Below, piece by piece: positions 15,663-18,686 of a stretch of 18,686 nt of DNA (positions are counted from its first letter, which is position 1; every line of letters begins with the position of its first letter). The stretch comes from DASVBJ01 sp036375895 (GTDB lineage Bacteria; Actinomycetota; Actinomycetes; JACCUZ01): positions 1 through 18,686 of the forward strand of contig DASVBJ010000239.1 in NCBI GenBank assembly GCA_036375895.1. The letters run 5' to 3'. The notes below the pieces were generated by a model. That model saw only the letters and a list, made by a program, of their open reading frames with translations. It ran no database searches and was not told where the DNA came from. Made by a program: the position numbers and the translations under genes.

Positions 15663-16487
15663 TCAGGTGAGCAGGAGTCTCTCCAGCCGCCGGCCGGTCA
15701 CGACGACACCGACGGCCCCGAGCAGGCCGAGGAAGGCCACGTGCCAGAGCGAGGACACCGCCACCTCCCCCGTCGTCAGCTCCCGGAGCAGCGCCGCCCC
15801 GTGGTAGAGCGGCGAGAGCTGCACGACGTGCTGCAGTGCCGGCGGATACGTCGACAGGGGGTAGAAGGTCGCCGAGAACAGGAACATGGGCAGCGTGAGC
15901 AACGTGACGTACTCGAAGTCCTGCCAGGTGCGCATGTAGGTCGTCGCCGCCGTGCCCACCGCGGCGAACGTGAGCCCGACCAGCACGGCCGCGGGCAGGG
16001 CGAGCAGTGCCCACCACGACTCGACGAGACCCAGCGCCAGCATCACCGTCAGGAACGACGCGGAGTAGAACGAGCTGCGCATGAGCGACCACGAGATCTC
16101 GCCGACGGCGACGTCGACCGGCGTCATCGGGGTGGCCAGCACCGCGTCGTACAGCTTGTTGTACTTGAGCTTGAAGAAGAGGTTGAACGTCGCGTCGTAG
16201 AGGGCGCCGTTCATCGCGCTGGAAGCCAGCATGGCCGGCGCGACGAACACCGTGTAGCTGACCATCTCGCCCCCGGGGAGCTCGACGTCGCCGACCAGCT
16301 GCGCCACCCCGACGCCGATGGAGAACAGGTACAGCACCGGCTCGATCCCACCGGAGAGCAGCATCATCCAGGCGCTGCGGTAGACGCGCGCGTTGCGCTC
16401 GACGAGATGACGGGCGCCGCCCGTGCCCACCAGCCGCCGCAGCACGCCCGGCGGTGCGACCCGGAGGGTGAGAGCCGCCGACGTCAT
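15663..16487 (-). CDS. ABC-2 type exporter permease (NodJ-like), second permease
   Basis: This 274-residue ABC-2/NodJ-type permease is the third gene of an ATPase-permease-permease set. A cytoplasmic N-terminus with ERNARVYRSAW is followed by about six membrane segments, roughly 40-60, 75-95, 130-155, 160-185, 192-212 and 245-265. The Asn-Lys-Leu-Tyr-Asp segment after a Lys-rich FFKLKYNK loop and the LPMFLFSATFYPLSTYP stretch are family-typical. The ATG at 16487 overlaps the stop of the upstream permease by one base (TGATG). It probably forms a heterodimer with that paralogous permease, energised by the ATPase. The substrate is unknown. Its end faces the end of the propeller gene across 55 bp without a clear terminator. 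Confidence 0.9.
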   Translation of the reverse strand: MTSAALTLRVAPPGVLRRLVGTGGARHLVERNARVYRSAWMMLLSGGIEPVLYLFSIGVGVAQLVGDVELPGGEMVSYTVFVAPAMLASSAMNGALYDATFNLFFKLKYNKLYDAVLATPMTPVDVAVGEISWSLMRSSFYSASFLTVMLALGLVESWWALLALPAAVLVGLTFAAVGTAATTYMRTWQDFEYVTLLTLPMFLFSATFYPLSTYPPALQHVVQLSPLYHGAALLRELTTGEVAVSSLWHVAFLGLLGAVGVVVTGRRLERLLLT

Positions 16488-17308
16488 CAGGTCACCAGCC
16501 GGCGCTGGAACGCCCGCAGCGCGAGGACGAACCCGCCGACGACCCAGACCGTCAGGTAGCTCACGTGCACGGCGGCGGCGCCCAGCGACGGATGGCCCAG
16601 CGTCAGGTCCCGGCACAGGTCGACCCCGTGCCAGAGCGGGGTGGCCCACGCCACGGGCTCCAGCCAGTCCGGCAGCTGGGAGATCGGGAAGAACGTGCCG
16701 GAGAACAGGAACATCGGGGCGATGCCGAACCGGAACAGCATCGCGAAACCGCTGTCGTTCTCCTGCATCGCGGCGAACCCGAAGATCGGCGCCGCGAAGG
16801 CCAGGCCCGTCAGCACGCCCACCGGGACGCAGAGCACCGCCCACGGCGACTCGACCGCACCGAACGCGGCGATCACGACCAGGAACACCGACACGCTGAT
16901 CGTGAACCGGAAGGCCGCGAACAGCAGATGGCCGGCGAGCAGCTCCCGCACGCGCAGCGGGGTGGCCAGCATGGCGTGGTACTGCTTGTTCCACTTGATC
17001 GCGCCCATGACCGGGTAGGTGGACTCGAAGGACGCCGACTGCATGGCCGTGGCGGCGAGCAGGCCGGGCGCGATGAACTCCAGGTAGCCGGAGCCGGGCA
17101 GGTTCGCGGTGCCGGTGCCGTTGTCCACGAGTACGCCGAGGCCGAGCCCCATCGCGGCGAGGAACCCGACCGGCTCGAGCACCGTGGAGATGGCCGTGCC
17201 GCGCCACACCCTGCGGTACTGCGCCATCCAGTAGCCGAAGGCGCGCAGCACCATGGCCGGGCCACCCGCTGCGTGAGCGCGAGCAGCGACCGCCACCTGC
17301 TCCGCCAT
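16487..17308 (-). CDS. ABC-2 type exporter permease (NodJ-like), first permease
   Basis: This 273-residue membrane protein is paralogous to the next gene. It has a basic cytoplasmic lead (AYGYW-like FGYWMAQYRRVWRG), about six membrane segments, and the motifs GAIKWNKQYHAMLATPLR and FLFSGTFFPISQLPDW, which align with the corresponding KYNKLYDAVLATPM and FLFSATFYPLSTYP of its neighbour and with NodJ. The ATG at 17308 overlaps the ATPase stop by one base and its own stop overlaps the next ATG by one base, so the three products are translationally coupled. The frame is open upstream to 17590, but that part lies inside the ATPase gene. The exported compound is unknown; lipo-oligosaccharide, drug or glycan export all fit the family. 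Confidence 0.91.
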   Translation of the reverse strand: MAEQVAVAARAHAAGGPAMVLRAFGYWMAQYRRVWRGTAISTVLEPVGFLAAMGLGLGVLVDNGTGTANLPGSGYLEFIAPGLLAATAMQSASFESTYPVMGAIKWNKQYHAMLATPLRVRELLAGHLLFAAFRFTISVSVFLVVIAAFGAVESPWAVLCVPVGVLTGLAFAAPIFGFAAMQENDSGFAMLFRFGIAPMFLFSGTFFPISQLPDWLEPVAWATPLWHGVDLCRDLTLGHPSLGAAAVHVSYLTVWVVGGFVLALRAFQRRLVT

Positions 17309-18270
17309 CAGTCGACCAGCGTCCGGCCGGTGAGGCGCAGGAACACGTCCTCGAGGGTGCTGCGCCGCACCAGCACCGACGCGGTCGGGACGCCCTGGTC
17401 GTGCACCTGCGCGGCAGCGGCGTCGCCGTCGTCGGAGTAGAGCAGGACCCGGTCGGGCAGGACCTCCACCCGCCCGACGAGCCGGTGCAGCGGCCCGGTC
17501 GGGTCGTCGACGAGCTGCTCGACCTTCTCTCCGGCGACCTCGTTCTCGCCGGCAGGGAACCGCAGCTCGACCACCTCGCGCGTCGACCACTCGCGGATCA
17601 GCTCGAGCGGCGATCCCTGGGCGGCGATGCGGCCGCCGTCCATCACGACGAGCCGGTCGCAGAGCTGCTCGGCCTCGTCCATGTAGTGGGTGGTGAGCAC
17701 CAGCGTCACGCCCTGCTGCTTGAGCCGGAAGAGCCGGTCCCAGAGCACGTGCCTGGCCTGCGGGTCGAGCCCGGTCGTGGGCTCGTCGAGCAGCAGCAGG
17801 TCGGGCTCGTTGACGAGCGACCGGGCGATCGTGAGCCGGCGCTTCATGCCGCCCGAGAGCGGCTCGACCCGGCTGCCGGCGCGCTCGGTGAGCTGGACGA
17901 ACTCGAGCAGCCGGTCGGCCCGCTCCGCGATCAGCGGGCGCGGGAGCCCGAAGTACCGGCCGTAGACCAGGAGGTTCTCCCGCACGGTCAGCTCGTTGTC
18001 GAGCGTGTCCTCCTGGGGCACCACGCCGAGCCTGGCCCGGATGCGGGGACCGTCCACGGCGGGGTCCATGCCGAGCACCCGCAGCGTGCCGGCGGTCACC
18101 GGCGACACGCAGCCGATCATGCGCATCGTGGACGACTTGCCGGCACCGTTGGGGCCGAGGAAGCCGAACGCCTCGCCCCGCGCCACGTCGACGTCGATGC
18201 CGTCGACGGCGGTGAAGTCGCCGAACCGCTTGACCAGCCCCCGTGCGTGGATGAGCGGCTCGTCGGTCAC
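17308..18270 (-). CDS. ABC exporter ATP-binding protein (NodI/DrrA-like)
   Basis: This 320-residue ATPase energises the two NodJ-like permeases. Motifs are Walker A GPNGAGKSS (39-47), Q-loop Gln86 in VVPQEDTLDNELTVRENL, signature LSGGM (138-142), Walker B LLLLDEP (158-164) and H-loop His195 in LTTHYMDEAEQLCDRL. The PQEDTLD and ENLLVYGRYFGL segments are especially close to NodI. The C-terminal 80 residues form the extension common in DrrA/NodI exporters. The start is GTG at 18270; a TAGGGT box (18282-18277) 6 nt upstream suggests a leaderless message, with no ribosome-binding site in between. It is the first gene of the three-gene operon. Confidence 0.93.
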   Translation of the reverse strand: MTDEPLIHARGLVKRFGDFTAVDGIDVDVARGEAFGFLGPNGAGKSSTMRMIGCVSPVTAGTLRVLGMDPAVDGPRIRARLGVVPQEDTLDNELTVRENLLVYGRYFGLPRPLIAERADRLLEFVQLTERAGSRVEPLSGGMKRRLTIARSLVNEPDLLLLDEPTTGLDPQARHVLWDRLFRLKQQGVTLVLTTHYMDEAEQLCDRLVVMDGGRIAAQGSPLELIREWSTREVVELRFPAGENEVAGEKVEQLVDDPTGPLHRLVGRVEVLPDRVLLYSDDGDAAAAQVHDQGVPTASVLVRRSTLEDVFLRLTGRTLVD

Positions 18271-18276
18271 GGCCCG

Positions 18277-18282
18277 ACCCTA
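18277..18282 (-). promoter_or_regulatory. Candidate -10 box of the exporter operon
   Basis: TAGGGT on the minus strand (18282-18277) fits TAnnnT and ends 6 nt before the GTG at 18270. This is the spacing expected for a leaderless actinobacterial transcript. No clear -35 is present. Confidence 0.3.
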
Positions 18283-18347
18283 GACCGACCCAACGGCATC
18301 CCTCATCCGGTTTGGCCGAGGCCGCGGGACGCCGCAGGGTCGGGCGG

Positions 18348-18373
18348 GCCGCCCCGGCCGAGACCGGGGCGGC
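18348..18373 (-). terminator. Hairpin terminator of the S8 protease gene
   Basis: A perfect 10-bp GC-rich stem (18348-18357 with 18364-18373) closes a 6-nt loop, 21 bp after the stop of the S8 protease gene on the minus strand. No T-run follows, as is common for actinobacterial hairpin terminators. It also separates that gene from the exporter operon downstream. Confidence 0.65.
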
Positions 18374-18394
18374 GCCGACCCGTCGTACGTCGTG

Positions 18395-18686
18395 CTAGCC
18401 CACCGCGGCGAGCGCGTCCACCTCCCCCGCGCCGAACCAGGAGTTCTGCGCACCGCCCTGGCAGGTCTGCGGCACCCCGTCATCGACGCCCGGGAAGAAC
18501 GCATAGAGCGCTACGACGTCCGGGCCCGGGCAGGGCAGCGGGTTGGCGCTGCTCTGCAGCCGGCTGGCGATCGCGCCCGCCGTGGCGCCGGGGCGCACAC
18601 TGGCGACGAGCGCGGCCACCCCGGCGACGTGCGGCGAGGCCATCGACGTGCCCTGCTGGTAGCAGTACGTCGCACCGGTGGCGGGG
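18395..18686 (-). CDS. Subtilisin-like S8 serine protease (partial, C-terminal end only)
   Basis: The gene enters from the right edge; only the last 96 residues are visible. They contain GTSMASPHVAGVAAL, the active-site serine motif of S8/subtilase proteases, followed by a helix and a short C-terminal region with the end motif WFGAGEVDALAAVG, the G-x-G-x-VDA pattern typical of the last subtilase helix. Four visible cysteines suggest a disulfide-stabilised secreted enzyme, though the signal peptide lies outside the window. The gene ends at a TAG (18397-18395) and is followed by a strong hairpin. The family is secure; the substrate and full architecture cannot be seen. Confidence 0.92.
   Translation of the reverse strand, partial: PATGATYCYQQGTSMASPHVAGVAALVASVRPGATAGAIASRLQSSANPLPCPGPDVVALYAFFPGVDDGVPQTCQGGAQNSWFGAGEVDALAAVG

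Noticed and set aside
18434..18446. GAAC-N5-GTTC, resembling a LexA box
   Set aside because: The spacer is five bases instead of four and it lies inside the S8 protease coding region, not in a promoter.

Overview
The window is chromosomal DNA from a high-GC actinobacterium. The evidence is G+C well above 70% by eye, frequent GTG starts, several apparently leaderless genes with TAnnnT boxes, the recA-recX-DUF3046 neighbourhood, actinobacterial-type gluABCD genes and a SigE-family ECF sigma factor. A Nocardioidaceae- or Geodermatophilales-like source is a guess; the sequence alone does not settle the order. No tRNA, rRNA, CRISPR array, transposase or prophage gene is visible.

Left part (1-8270). 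The window opens inside miaB (minus, 3' end cut off). A divergent lipoprotein of the NodB polysaccharide deacetylase family follows. A 75-bp near-perfect inverted repeat separates it from a four-gene glutamate/polar amino-acid ABC importer (gluABCD, 2177-5496), which carries a strong hairpin just after the binding-protein gene. Next come an S9 prolyl-oligopeptidase-family peptidase, a 70-residue DUF2277 protein and a SnoaL-like SgcJ/EcaC-family protein whose start overlaps the DUF2277 stop.

Middle part (8251-13734, minus strand). In transcription order this is DUF3046, a DUF2252 protein, recA, recX and rny (RNase Y). recA has a perfect LexA box (12168-12181) and, closer to the gene, a match to the PafBC-type DNA-damage promoter. 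The 457-bp gap between recX and rny holds a 24-bp tandem repeat and a pair of interleaved inverted repeats.

Right part (13842-18686). A SigE-family ECF sigma factor overlaps the gene for a single-pass membrane protein with a C-terminal BNR/Asp-box-like propeller; this pair is the best candidate for an undescribed sensing system. On the minus strand there follows a NodI/NodJ-like ABC exporter (one ATPase and two permeases, joined by TGATG overlaps), and then the 3' end of a subtilisin-like S8 protease with a clear terminator.

Most of the window is conserved housekeeping DNA (tRNA modification, RNA decay, recombination, amino-acid uptake). The items worth a second look are the sigma/propeller pair, the DUF3046-DUF2252 genes upstream of recA, the dual recA promoter and the non-coding repeats.
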